DNA of 64,000 bases from Ifrita kowaldi (GCA_013398055.1 VZRS01000341.1:402370-466369), one strand, 5' to 3'. Shown: positions 26,093 through 38,231, counted from the stretch's first letter. Translations and numbers: made by a program. Notes: generated from the letters alone by a model not told the origin.

Positions 26093-26097
26093 ATGGC

Positions 26098-29000
26098 ACA
26101 GAAGTGGAAGTAATTTACAATGCAAAATGCTATTTCTTCTCTTTTAAAGAATAACAACCTAATTTGGAGGAAAGAAAAGTGTGTGAAATTAGTTCTCTAA
26201 CATTTGTAGCTTGTTAATACTTAAATTCTTCTTGATTGAGAGAATATAAAATGTTTCTGTAGGGCTCTGCTTTTTTTGCCCATGAAGCATTTTCCTTTCT
26301 TTTTGTCCTTCTGTGTAGACATTTCCTGGGGGCTGAGGAATACTTGCTATTGTAAGGGAAAAAGAAGAAATAACCATTAAGAAGACATCAGAATTGCTGG
26401 GGGGGGGGATCTATAAGCAAAATACTATCTGGAGAAAGTATTTCAAAATTTTTATATTTTAAACAAAATTCTAAATTAGGGATATTTATAGTTTCAAATA
26501 GAGTTTGTATTTATAAAAAGTAACGTGCCAGGAGCTCAGCTGGGATCTGATTTTTCACCCTGCCAGGGGCTGTGCAAGCACCATCATGTGATGTTTCCCA
26601 GGAGAGGCTGTGGGACAGTGTTCCTACAGAGGTGGGAAAATGGAAATTTGAAAGACCAAGTCCTTAGTGGAAAATCCTATTTAAAACCTTTGTCCCCACC
26701 ACTCTGTATTTATTCATTATCTTCTATCAAAGGAAAAAATAGTTTTCCGTTTTCCGTGGAAAGCACTGGACTGGAGCAATGTTTCTGGCATTATTTCTTC
26801 CTTGTAAAACCTTTTGAGGCCTGTTGCCTTTTTCCCTGGGGGAATTTCGTGGTGGTTTCCTCTGTAGGCTGGCTGCAGGTCAGGCTGAGACCCCAGCAAG
26901 CCTGTGGGAAGCAAGACCTGCTGGTGCTTCTGCCCAATCCAGGCTGCAGCAGGGGAGGGTTATTGTCTATCCTATCATCCTTGCTTTTGTAAGGACTCAG
27001 ATTTTATGCTGCAGCATGTGTGGGAAGGAGTTTGTGAGTTTTATGTCTGAAGGGAGCAAAACTTGTTTTTTATGTAGTAAACAGCCTGAAGGACAGGTTA
27101 CAAGTCCGCTGGTTTCCCCCTACCACAGCGTGCTGCTGAGCATCTCATACAGCCATGTAATTGGACTTCAATTATGCAACTGAAGTAAAAAAAAAGATGA
27201 ATAAATTTGATCATAGGTTAATTATTCTTTTTTTGCATCTTACCATTGTCAGCTTAAGCCTCTCTCAGTTAAGGACACTTCTTCTTTTGACTTCTGAATA
27301 TCCCATCCCTCCCAGGACCATGGTAGTCTCTTTGTGCACAGGTGACACCCCATGGGGAGCAGCTGTGACAGCTGTACCGCCGGCAGGAGGGCTGAGCTTC
27401 AGAATTGCACAGAAAGGAGAGCTCATATTGCCTGGAAAACTGATGGTGGGGAGTGAGAGAATGCTCAAAACCTGCAAAACCATGTGTGGCTTGGAGGGAC
27501 CGGACTGGGGATCACTGGCTGCCATCTCACCATGCAAGGGCCAGCAGGCATCAACTTCAAACAACTTGTAGGAGGTGGATCCTCATGACTCCTCTTCACT
27601 GTGGGTACTCAAAATTTATGTGAGCTCAAAGACTGAACAAAATCACATTAGGGTTCTGGGCTGGAGAGATCTTTGGCCTACACAGGTATCACAGACTTTA
27701 TGTTTTAAAGAAGCTTTGCACTTTTGCTGCTGAAATGAGCCATGCTCTTCCTTGAATTCTTCCTTGAGAGAGGCAAGCTGTGCCTTCAGTGATATGCAGC
27801 CTCCTGGGCAAACCCAGAGATAACAAGACGGGCACTTGTGGTGTTTCAGTGATGATTTGCAGTTGTGGTAGGGTGTCTTTAAAGCTTGGTGTGTCCCTAG
27901 GGCATCCATCCCAAAAATAATTTACTGAGTGCTTGGTTCACGCACATGGTGCAGGGCTCTCACACAGTGCTTTTTGGCTGGAGTTCCACTAGTTCTGTCC
28001 TGGAAAACCTCATATCAAAGTCTTGTGGCAGCAGTAAAATAAGTTTAGAGATTTGCTGTAGCTTGAACTGGGTTGATGACAGAGCCAGGCATTCATAACC
28101 TCCCACTTTGTTTCCCCTTCAGGTGTACTGGAACTGAATGTCTTACAAGAAAAATCTGTAATGACTGCTATTGCTGCCAGATGAAAGGTTAAGAAACAAG
28201 GAGACACTGTCAGCTAAAGCTGCAAGTGTTAGCAACTAAGAGGTGCTCTTGGGTGGGAAAGGCCAAGCATTGCCCATGAGTTATGGACGGACAGTTTAGC
28301 AAGTCAGGTGGCCTTACAGGATCACTCAGCCCTATCTTCTCTGATTTTCTGCTGGAGGTTACTTCTGCTTTTAAGGAGAGGCTCTGCTTCCTATGTCATC
28401 TCATTTCTGAACACATTTCTGTACTGCATACTCTTGCCCTCTCAAGGTGATAAACCAACAAAAGTTACGTGTCAAGATTCTTGGCCTCCTGAAGCAAAGA
28501 TGAAAAGGGTGAAGAAAGGTGCACCTTTCCTTTATCAGCTCCATGTGCTCTGAAGTCTCCACTCTGGTACCAGGTCATCCAGCGTAAATGAGGAGCAGTC
28601 TCACATGCAGTTAGTTTGTCCTTGGTGCATGAAGAACTATGGGCTAAAAATGATGTTACTGGGACTGATTATAGGTGAGCATGTGCAAAAGCCTGTTGGG
28701 GGTCCCTAGGAGTTGGGCATGGGAGGACGAGCTGTTGGGATGGCCATGAATGGACAGGTGCACAGGTTGGTGGCCTTGGAACCTCTTTTCAGAATGAGGC
28801 AAAAGTATTCAAGTCTCTTTGGGTGAGAAGTATTTCTTTGGAAAACTGGATTTGGCTCCTGGTACTGTGCTTTCCTGCCTCCTAACTACCCTTGTTGATG
28901 AAGTCTTGTGCTTTGTGCTGCTTCTTCCCTTTGAGATCTTGAGGCATCACCTGCCCATCTGAACCAAGGCAGAGGGACACCCCTCCTCTGCCTTGAGACC

Positions 29001-31533
29001 CACCACCTCAGCCATCTGCTGCCCAGGAGCAGCTTTTAGCCTATTGCTGCCTCTTCCTCTGTGAAATGGAACAAGTGGCTTCCATTGCTTTGTTTGGTTT
29101 TATCATGCTAAACAGTGAATTTTCATCTCTGTACTTGCAGCTTCCACTTAGACTCTTCACCAGGGTCTTACAGGCAGATACTTTGAAAGTGTCTGAAGTG
29201 CCAGAAGTCAGTTGCATAAGGTCCTGCTGCTTCGATACCCTACCACTTGTCCTACAGAGGGGGTGCATGGGATGGAAGGGAAGAAGGGGAGAGAGCACAT
29301 CTTTCCATATTGCCTCCCCTTGCCTCTGACTCCAGAGCTCGGTGACTGTTTTCTCTAGGTCTTGGGATAATGAAGAACCATATTGGGAAGCAGCCTGATG
29401 CACAGATGTGCTGATAGATGTGATAGTCTATAGGAACCCACTACACCAGCTTACTGCATGGAGTTTGTTAATTTTAAACTTGTTTAATGACCTTAGATTG
29501 CAACTGACTTTAGAAGGATTAATGTGTTGTCTGGAGCCTCCTTAGCAGAGCTGTTTATCTGCAGGGAAGCAGATGCATCTTCATCTGCTAGCAAGGCTCC
29601 AGACCTGAAGCTGAATCCTTATGGGCAGTGTATTACTGTGGAGATGAGCTGCCCAGAAACACATTTTGGCTAGAAATTAAGGATGTCGAAATGTTCATTA
29701 GACCAAGCAGTTGTTCACAGCCTCCTGGGGAAGACAAATCCTGCTTATTTTCAAGATAGAGCTTGCTTATTCTTAGAGGCAGGGAGGAAGCCATGCAGCT
29801 GCCTTGGGAGAGAGTTCAGTGTAAGGATATGTTTCCAGGCTGGTGTCCCAGCCTGCCTGCAACACCCCAGGGCAGAATAAGATTCTTGTTCCAAACCTTG
29901 CAGCCTTCTTTACTGTCAGGCTTCTCATCCAGTGAGGTGAAAGGTGCCTGAGGATTTTTGATTAAGGCACAGTGAGATGGCACACAGTGATACATCTTCT
30001 GTTTCCCCAGGGAGGCACTTTGGCCCCATAACCCTTTATGCCCTGCTGTGCATTGTTAAGGTACCAGCGTCCCACGTTGCTGGGCATGTTTGTGGTTGCA
30101 GAGGGAACTAATGGAATGATGATTTGCATGTGTACCTGTCCCTCTGCCTGTATGCTCTGTCTGCCAGTTTGAGGAGGTTACACTGACCCCTGTGTTTCCA
30201 GTGTTGCTTTTGGACTGAGCATTTCCCATGAGTGAGCCTGCCTCCTCATCTGAGCTCATCAGGTACTTCTGGCCTTGGATATGGCTTGCTCTCCAAGGAA
30301 AACACCCAGTTGTATGTGCAGACCAGGTGCTGTGTCACCTTGTATGAGTGTGGCGTTGTTCCTGGTGACCTCAGCCAGAGCACTGTCGGAACATCTGCTA
30401 GGATATTTGGGTTTGGATGAAGGAACGCTCTCTAGCCCCAAATTATTTTCCTGGCGATCTTTTTCTATTTGGTAGTATATTGCTTTATTGCTCTTGCATG
30501 AGGGCTTATCTTGAAATGTCTTCTGCCTGAAATACTCTCAGTGATGTATTATCCCTTGTTTTTTGGATGCTACTGAGGGCAAGTGTGGGAGGCAGCCCCA
30601 GCCAAGGGCACTGCAGGGCTGTGGGTTCTCTGCCACCCCAGCGCCTTGTCCCAAGGGGAGCAGTGGGACCCTGCTCGCACCTCACAAACCCCACCAAGCC
30701 TCCTCTTAAAAAATCCAGCAGTGGGTGCAAGGGTAAGCTAAGGAGAAAACCCATTTGAATATACCAAGATGAGTTTGGTTTTCATTTTCATCATTTTTAT
30801 AAGAAGTTGTAAGACTTTCAAAAATTCTCTTTTTATGTTGTCCATGACTTTTTTCACTAATTTGACACTCTGGGATGTTGTTTTACATTTCATTTTAGTC
30901 TCTAATCACAGAAAATTATAGCTGGCCGCACATGCTGGCTTTGCATTCTTGCATCTGGTTTATGTTCATTTGTACTAAGGGATAGCACTCACCGTGTCTG
31001 CCCAATTTATTTTTCTCTGCAGCAGTAGGAATTTCCAATACTCTGGAGCTTCATTACCATGTGCAGGAAACTAAATTCAAGGTTATCATATTTGAACTTT
31101 ATGACTTCTTGATGTACAATGTTTTATTTATTTATTTAAGATTTATTAAATCTTTCAAAAAAGAAGCCCTTTAGAAGAAGTGCATGATGTGTAGCTTATT
31201 AAGAAAATTTAATTTTGAGATTTAAGAAGCTTGAATTATAAATGTCCCAGATATTTGATTTCTGCCCTGAGATGTATAGAAAGGAGAGATGAGCCTTGAC
31301 TTCTGATGTCTGTGAGCCAGTGAAAAGCATGTTTGCAGAGAGAGAAGAATGCGCAGATTTTTTGTAATGGTTCTCCTTGGTGTGTTTTTGAGGTCTGATT
31401 TTAATGTAGACATTTTACCACATGACCTTGCAAAACCTCCCTTTACTGATGTCTAGAAGATAAGGAATTTCTTTTTCTTCCACGTTGATTAGTAACCATT
31501 TAATGAGTCACTGCTGATTGGTTTTGGCTGTTG
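26098..31533. other. Unique noncoding sequence between two LTRs
   Basis: About 5.4 kb separates two related LTRs in opposite orientation. No gag, pol, env or cellular gene was recognised. A run of 10 G lies at 26399-26408. The stretch 30770-31240 is AT-rich and repeat-free except for TTTA repeats at about 31122-31138, and looks enhancer-like. A cysteine-rich minus-strand open frame at 27643-27909 shows no known domain. Confidence 0.55.
26399..26408 (+). repeat. Poly(G) run
   Basis: Ten consecutive G residues. Such runs are prone to sequencing and assembly error. Confidence 0.85.
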
Positions 31534-32139
31534 GTTTGTGTCTTAGTTTGAAAGACAGGTGTCTGCCAAGGAAGGTGGGAACCTCCCTTGGAAAGGAAAA
31601 TATGACCTCCTTCCCTCCGAATTATTATAACTTTGAAATTAAGGGACTTTCAGGCAAAGATATGGGAAAAGGAACAACAGTTCTTTGCTAGTATGTATAA
31701 CAAGGCAAACAAACAACAACACTGGCAGCAACAACAAACAAAAAACCCCAGAAAACCCAACAAACAGTCTTCCCACTCTGGAAGCCATCTCCCCTCGGGT
31801 GCAGTTCCGCTCACAGCCAGCAGGGGCGCTGGTGGCTCCCGGCCGGGCAGGGCGGGTGAGATGGTTCCCCGCGCCTGCAGGGGGCGCTGTGGCGCGAGCT
31901 CGGAGACCACGCGGTAATGGCGGCTGGAAGGGCAGAGGCTGGTACCGGGGTGACAAACCAAATGTAGCAGGAAACTCCGCAACTCTAGCAGGAGCAGTGG
32001 GGAGTCGGGTGGACATGGGGTGTTGGGTTAAAATGTAGTGAAAAAGCCAGAGGCAGCAGCAGAAAACAGCAGGGCTGGGCAGTGGCAGCCTGGTTTCTCC
32101 GTAGCAGCTATCACACACAGCCAGGGAGACGTGCCCTCC

Positions 32140-32161
32140 GGGAAGGGGGAGGGGGTCGGGG
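32140..32161 (+). other. Potential G-quadruplex motif within the LTR
   Basis: G-runs at 32140-32142, 32145-32149, 32151-32155 and 32158-32161 are separated by loops of 1 or 2 bases. The G-rich strand is antisense to the LTR. Confidence 0.65.
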
Positions 32162-32299
32162 TCCCAGCTTTTTCCCCTGAGGCACCTGAATAGATGGTGA
32201 GGGTCCTTTCCAGGCAGATCGGGTGTTAATAAGATCCCAGTCCAACGGCCACTCTTACGAGCAAAAGCTTCACTCACAATAGGAGAAAACAGTAATGGT

Positions 32300-32322
32300 C
32301 TGGACTCCATGGTGGAGTCCAG
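32300..32322. repeat. Perfect hairpin within the LTR (10-bp arms)
   Basis: CTGGACTCCA at 32300-32309, spacer TGG, and TGGAGTCCAG at 32313-32322 are exact inverted repeats in the minus-strand LTR. Confidence 0.85.
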
Positions 32323-32582
32323 TGAATTCTCTCATGGTAGCAGCAGTTTGACTCTTTCCTCTGATCCTGAGAGAGAGAGGAGCTGAGCCCAGCCCCTCAT
32401 CTCCCAGCCAGAATCTTGAGGTACCTCAGCTACCAGAGTGCAGCTGCACCCTTTCCCCGCCTTGGCCATTTCTCTTGCCTTCTTGCCTCTCTTAACTCCC
32501 AGTTGTTATCATCTTTTAGCCAACAGATGGGAGAAATATCCCTGAGAGGGGGAAAAAAAAAATCCTAACTTCCAACAGTTTG

Positions 32583-33770
32583 GGGTTTTTTAACTGTGAA
32601 ACTGTTTCTTAATTCTGAGCACAACCTATGGTGATCAGAGCAAAATCTCCAGATACTTTATAGGGCTTGTACTTAACAGGAGCACCTTTGGTTTGTATTT
32701 TAAAACCTTTCCTTGGATAAAAATCCCCATGAGGTGGGTTTCTGCTGTAATTACTTCTTTCCACAGGACATGGTCCTTTGACACTAAATCCATCCTTTGC
32801 TTTAACTCACAGCATTAAAGGTCATGTCCTTGCCAACATCTCCTAAAGCAGAAGAGCACTTTTTTGGATATGCATAGTAAATATAATCCATATTAATTTT
32901 TAGTAGTGGCTGAAGTATTTTTTTCTTCTCTTTTTCTTTTCTTTCCTTTTAGAAAAGCTTGATGTTTGCCTTATTTCAGCAAAAATGCTGTTGGCACACG
33001 GGCTTCTGGAGTTGTTCCCATGGTTTGTGTTGTCTTGCTGGCCTTGGGTCATTCATCAGCATAGTTGGATGAGGGAAGTGCCTCGTCCAACCACGCTGAT
33101 GGGCTGCAAGGCTTTTGTGACCCAGCAAGGGAGTCTGTTTGGAAATCTCCTGGGTCCTGGAGCCACTGAAAGTAGGTTTGTCTGCCTCACTGTGGTTTGG
33201 GAGAAGCACCTCTTGGCTTTGCTCTGCTGTCGTCCGCATTCAGAATAACCTCACGCACTGCTCAAGAGAACTGTTGTACATCGATGTCTCCTTTTTTTCC
33301 TCATCATCTAACAAATAAATAGCAACTTGAGCACTGAATAATGCTGCTTTCAGAAGAAGCCTTCATGCATCTTCCTCCTCTGTGGGGAAAATGCTGTCGA
33401 ATGTTCTAATGAATGAGTTTATTTTGGTGCTGTGGAAAAGACGTGGGTGGTGACTGCTAGGAGGGTTGTGCTGGTGTAAATGGCTGTCTTGTGAAGCCTG
33501 TCGAAATGGCAGCAGTGACGTCTGTGTGTCCCGACAGCAAGTGCACTATGGGCAGTGTTTGTGGAAATGCTTACACTGCCCTGCCGGATTGCCCTGGCTG
33601 GATGCACAAGCAGCTGGGAGGAGCTGGAGATAGATGGCCTAAGTGAAGAGAGGGATGAGCAGCGTGCTCAGACTCCAAGATGGGGTTTCAGACCCTAGTT
33701 TGGACATACGGTTCCTGTTGGAGCTGCTTGCATCAGGACAAGAACAGAGATTTTGTTTATGTTTGCAGTT
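32583..33770. other. Unique noncoding sequence
   Basis: No gene or repeat recognised. Overlapping open frames on both strands at 32976-33248 are shadows of each other and match nothing known. Confidence 0.5.
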
Positions 33771-34166
33771 TGCTGAGGTTTCTTGTTGGGCTACACTATG
33801 TGGTGGTAGAGAGATAGGCCCCGAAGGCCGGAGAGAGAGCCTCTTTCCCGGGCCCATAGGTGACCCTGGGACTGTATCCAGGTCACCGGGCATGGGCGGA
33901 GAGAGGATTGTGAGTTTGGGGACAGGGATGGACCTGTGAGAGGTGATGATTGTAGTTTGTGACCTTAAAGGGTATTGTTTACCTTTTACCATAATAGGCA
34001 AAATCTGGGCACTACCCCAGGTGATTGGGGGACACTGTGGTGAATTTCTTTCCTGTTTATATGATGTTATATCCTGGGTGTGCTGGTATTTAGGAAAAAT
34101 TCTGGCTGCACAATAAATGACTTTGCATCTCCCTCTTTGTGTGGAGTCCATGCCCATGCATGATCA
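33771..34166 (+). mobile_element. Probable solo LTR, about 396 bp
   Basis: The segment opens TGCTGAGGTTTCTTG and closes ATGCATGATCA. TGCAGTT occurs at 33764-33770 directly before it and at 34168-34174, one base after its CA end, which is a near-perfect target-site duplication. A CpG-bearing block (GGCCCCGAAGGCCGG, about 33818-33832), a TTTATATGATG TATA-like site near 34057 and an AATAAA signal at 34112-34117 followed by a T-rich downstream piece give the usual LTR order. The long antisense open frame across it (33639-34157) is not a recognised protein. The exact ends and the class are uncertain. Confidence 0.62.
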
Positions 34167-34284
34167 CTGCAGTTTCTCATTATTTTATGATGCACCCAAC
34201 AAGTATTTGAGGTAGCTGTCCCCTGCGTGTGCCACACTGACCTCACATCTGCATACGGAAGCCTAAAGGGCAGCGTAGTTTAAT

Positions 34285-34361
34285 GGTGGGCTTAGCAGTG
34301 CTGGGTTCATGGTTAGACTCAATGAGCTAAGGTGTCTTTTTCAGTCTTCGCAATCCTGTAG
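34285..34361 (+). mobile_element. CR1 LINE, extreme 3' end fragment
   Basis: GCTGGGTTCATGGTTAGACTC followed by AATGAGCTAAGGTGTC and a TTTTCAGTCTTCGCAATCC-like tail parallels the CR1 3' end (TTGGACTCGATGATCTTA, then TTTTCCAACC and a terminal ATTCTATGA). It is on the plus strand and strongly diverged, with its terminal repeat decayed to CAATCCTGTAG. Only the last 75 bp or so can be recognised, so it is older than the copies at 22.4 and 57.7 kb. Confidence 0.7.
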
Positions 34362-37300
34362 TTTTCCCTTTCCTTGTTTTTCTGCGGCATGACCAGTTGT
34401 GCTGCCTGCAGAGGAGGGCCTGGTTGCTCCATTGTGTGGACCTGTTGCCTTTGTCCAGCCCAGGGCTGGGATGGAGCACAGGGATTTCTTGCTGGTTCAC
34501 ACCCTTTCATGCCTGGCATGCAGCAGGTCCCGCGCTTGCGTTACCTCGTGCAGCTTCCCATCAGTTACAGAAACTCCCAGCTTCTCTCCTCTGTAAAATT
34601 ACCAGGCATTGATGAAGGATTAGTGAGGGATTTTAATTTAGCACAAATAATTGGATTAAGCTGGACTTTGCTTCCAGTTAGTTTTAGATTAGCCAATACA
34701 AATACTTGGAGCTTGATTTTGCACAAGCACAACAGGCCACAGTGCCACATGGAACTGATCAGGGCTGCCAGCCCCTGCTGATCCATCCTGATTTGTGTGT
34801 GTACATGATGGGTGGTTAGAGATGACAACCTGCTGCAGCAGCTTATAAAATTGAGACAAATGATATATTCAAATTTGATATATTTTATAAAACAGTTAAA
34901 CCAGATAAACTAATTAAACCGAGTGAAGCCCTGTCAACATGTGAGTGCAGATTTGTGATGTCAAAACTCATTATGTGATTCACTTAAGAATTCTCGTGTT
35001 TTTAAAAAGGGTAACCCAGAATGTGTGATCACTCACTCAATCAGGTGAGGGCTTTCAACCTTGGAAGAGTTGTCTTTGGTTGTGTTCCAACCCCAGAGGA
35101 GAGTCCCCATCAGCAAACCAGCTCCACTGACCCCCCAGCAGGGCTCTGTCTATACCCACCCAGCTGGATCTTTTCCGACTCCAGATAAGGTCAAATTAAT
35201 CCTCAGTGGCTGGGCTCTGACCTTCTGCCCCAGCATAGCCACCACACAGACATCGTGGGGAGACTGGTCAGCATTCCATGCCTGAAGCCAGCCATGGCGT
35301 GGTTGAGGCCAGTCTCTAGTCACATCCGTGCCAGAACACATGGACCTGCCACACAACTGTGTGTTCTTTGAGATGTACAACCTGTAGGTCCTCGTTCAAT
35401 CCATACTAATCACCAATCATACTATATCAGTCTCTTTGCCGAAGTTCTGTGGTATTTTCACATTTGTAGATTTCAGTGACGAAGGAGAAGTTCCATGTGT
35501 TTCTGGCATTAAGGACATTGTCAAAAACCTACTAATGGAGGGGCTGCAAGGAGAGCAGGAGAAATGCTGGATGCAAAGTGCTCAGAGCAACCTGCTGTGC
35601 CCCAGGATGTCGGAAGCAGGAGGGCATTTCTCTGCTGTAGGAGCACAATCATCACTCCCAGACTTTACCAAACAGGAGCAGACACAGTTGTTTTACAGCC
35701 CAGGAGACACAGTGCATTCATTAGTGGTCTGTTTATGGCTATCTCATGTCTTTGCTGGAATCTTTCTTTTTCTAAAACTTAGCTTAATTCTCCTTGAAGG
35801 AAGATTTTTTTTTTTTTTTGTAGTACGAGCAGCCTGCTAATTTTTTCCAAGTAGCTTCAAAGCATTGCCTTAAACAGTCTTATTTGCAGTTAGCATTTGT
35901 CCTGTGGATGAATTTTTACAATGGGTGTTTTGTAAAATTGTTTAGCATGTGGAAGATCTTAGTTTTTTCATCTCCTTCTGATGCTCTGCTTCATTAGGTT
36001 TTTTTTCTCTTATCATTTCTGTTTAAGGCTTTGTGAGCTGATCCCTTTATTTTCAGAAGAGAATACCAAATAAACAGTGATTAGCATGAAATACGACTCA
36101 TGGCTTCCTAGAGGATGTGCTTTAGAACTGGTAAACAGCTGTAATTGCTGTTAGATGAAAGTAGCAAATTGAATACATTCTCATATTAATTATAAAGAGA
36201 TAGATAGACTACTCTTTCTCCCAAATCTAATTGGGATTAGTATAGTGTTCAGTTTTCCTAGTAGAGGGTGATCTGTGTGAAAGTTAAATGTAGTTATAAA
36301 TGTATTCAAAAAAGCTGAGTTTAAGTAAGTGGAAGAAACCTGCTTCTACACAGAGGCCAAGGAAGTAACTATAGTGTGGTTTTTTTGAGGAGAAAGAATT
36401 GAATATAATATTCTATGGCCTGGAGATCATCTCACCTGGAGTGGTGTTACAGATTTGCTGGGATTGGTGCCAAACTACTAAGGATTTGTTTGCAGGAGAC
36501 CCTAAGCATGAGCCTTTGAAAAGTCCTGAAATCTCTACTGTTTCTGCCAGTCACATCTGAGACAGGGTAGGAGTAGGGTGTTTTTGCAGTATCACTAATT
36601 TAAATCAGAAATCGTAAAAGAAATAATGATAATACTGAGTAATTAATTACAGAAAACTCTACGCCTCTTGATGCAGCTGCATGCTATTTTATAGATCATT
36701 GGTTCCTCTGAATTCAGTTAAATCTTTGGGAAGAACCTAGGGTATCTGTATGCTGTGGGCATTCAGCAGCAGCTCTGTGCAGTGTGGGGAGGTCTGTCAA
36801 AGAGATCTACCAAGGAGAGGTGTCAGGTCTGTTCTCACTTTTCCTTTGGCTAGGACTGGCTTATGGCTTTTCAGACATGAGTCTTTGCCGGAGCTGTCAG
36901 GTGTGCCTTCGCTTACCTGAGCACTAAGCCCTGGGGTTGCTCCAGAGGGATGGCCTCCAGCATCCCAGCCCTGACGGGCTTGTTGTGTATTGTTCGCCTG
37001 AAGTGACAGCCAGGAGAAGGAGGAGGGTCTCTGCCAGTGTGCTGTCCCCCCCGTGCCAGCATGACATCCTGCCATGCTGTGCTCTGTGCACACGTGTTCT
37101 GGCAAGCCTGGAGGTAGGCAGGAAGGGACACGGGAGTATTTGCAGGGAGCTTTTCCTGCCCTTTGCCATTGTTAAGTGACTGAAATTTTTCCAGCTGCAG
37201 ATGGATTTGGGTTCCCTCAGGTTGCCCAGCAGTAAATCACTGTGTCAGAGCCATGCAGGCAGTGTTAATATGATCAATGCTGGGTGTTTCATCAAACAGC

Positions 37301-38049
37301 ACAGGTGGGGAGTGGACAGGACAGCAGGGCTTCTTCCCTCAGATGCACCGTTTGGGATGTCACCCATGGGGAGAAATGCCACATGTGCCTGTGGATTGCT
37401 GCCATTTCCTAGTGCTGGCAGCACCCAGCTTACTGCTTTGCCATGCCAAACAGCGGCCAGGGGCTCTGCAGTCAGCTTCTTAACAAGGGAATTGTTTTAA
37501 AAGAGACAGTTTTGTAGCTAAACTTAGTACCCTTGGATGCCGTCCAAAACTCCACAGCAATAACACAGCAAATACAACTGTTCTAAAATACATTAAATAT
37601 GCAGGTTGGCTGATGATAGCTAAGCCCTTGCAGACAAAGAATAGGTGAAAAACACTAACTTGCATTGTGTGCATATATAGGATGGTTAATCATTTGCAAA
37701 TAAACATCTAAGTGGGGAAAAAATAATAAACCATCAAATTGCAATGTTACAGGAATGTGTTCTTGGCAAGAGCTCTTTTGCTTCTAAACTGAAATTCTTA
37801 CTCAAATCTGAGCTGTAAAACATACCAAAGGAAAAAAAATGATAAGCCTGTTTTTAGTTAAACAAAAGCAGTGGATTCAACATTTGCTACAGGCAGATTT
37901 TGAAGAGAAACTCAAGCTGAAACTAGCACAGAATCCTAATTAGTGTGTTTTCCTAACAATAGCATCGTCTTTCCAAATGAACAGGGGCGTACAACTGAGT
38001 AATTTTTAGCAGAGTGATGGTTTGGTTTTGAGGCACAATCTGCACTTAC
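34362..38049. other. Unique noncoding sequence
   Basis: No gene recognised. AT-rich pieces with homeodomain-like cores lie at 34840-35010, 36120-36330 and 36580-36720. A run of 15 T occupies 35805-35819. Several overlapping open frames of up to 135 codons cover 34374-35840 on both strands without any recognisable product. Confidence 0.5.
35805..35819. repeat. Poly(T) tract
   Basis: Fifteen consecutive T. The region right of it on the plus strand, which would be the body of a minus-strand retroposon, shows nothing gene-like. Confidence 0.85.
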
Positions 38050-38223
38050 AGCATTCCCAAAAGTCTGTCCTGATGCAATTCTTCCAGATTTCACCTTCTT
38101 AAGTGCGTGTATGAGCACTGATTCACCTGAGTGTTCAAAAATAACAAAATAACAGCCATCAGGTTCAAACTGATAGCAGGCAGTTATTTCAGGTTCTTGA
38201 AGGTTATTTGTATCAAGGCACAT
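38050..38223 (-). other. Exon-like open segment, unidentified
   Basis: Read on the minus strand, this segment is open and has a protein-like mix, with pieces such as ACYQFEPDGCYFVIFEHSGE and LIHALKKVKSGRIASG. It ends at AATGCT/GTAAGT, a strong donor match (exon edge 38050). A second good donor, CAG/GTGAAT, lies at 38127. The open frame continues upstream past the ATG at 38221-38223 into an A/T simple repeat, and no convincing acceptor is present there, only CTTCAAG without a pyrimidine tract. I do not recognise the protein. It could be a real exon, a decayed retrocopy or chance. No partner exon was identified on this strand. Confidence 0.2.
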
Positions 38224-38231
38224 ATTTTTTT

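Larger units (their letters stand above)
31539..32577 (-). mobile_element. Solo LTR, endogenous retrovirus (ERVL-like), 1039 bp
   Basis: On the plus strand it runs from TGTCTTAGTTTGAAAGACAG to CTAACTTCCAACA, with a perfect 5-bp duplication GTTTG at 31534-31538 and 32578-32582. Its sense is minus, because its left end is the reverse complement of the 3' end of the plus-strand LTR at 25235-26092. Both share CTGTGAGCGGAACTGCAC, TGTTTGTTTGCCTTGTTATA-like and AATTATAATAATTCGGAGGG blocks. The sense 5' half (TGTTGGAAGTTAGG, CCCCCTCTCAGGG) differs from the other copy. It contains a G-rich tract at 32140-32161 and a 10-bp-arm hairpin at 32300-32322. Large open frames span the element in both orientations but match no viral protein I recognise. 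With no internal region, it is a solo LTR. Confidence 0.88.

Noticed and set aside
27643..27909. Cysteine- and lysine-rich minus-strand open frame (88 codons)
   Set aside because: No zinc-finger spacing or other family pattern fits, and no good splice pair brackets it.
31639..32310. 223-codon minus-strand open frame with a hydrophobic C-terminal part
   Set aside because: It lies wholly in the solo LTR. The hydrophobic stretch is explained by T-rich LTR sequence also present in the LTR at 25.2-26.1 kb, where the equivalent reading is in a different frame context. No viral or host protein is recognised.
33639..34157. 172-codon minus-strand open frame
   Set aside because: It is antisense across the LTR at 33771-34166, has no recognisable domain, and its composition follows the repeat.
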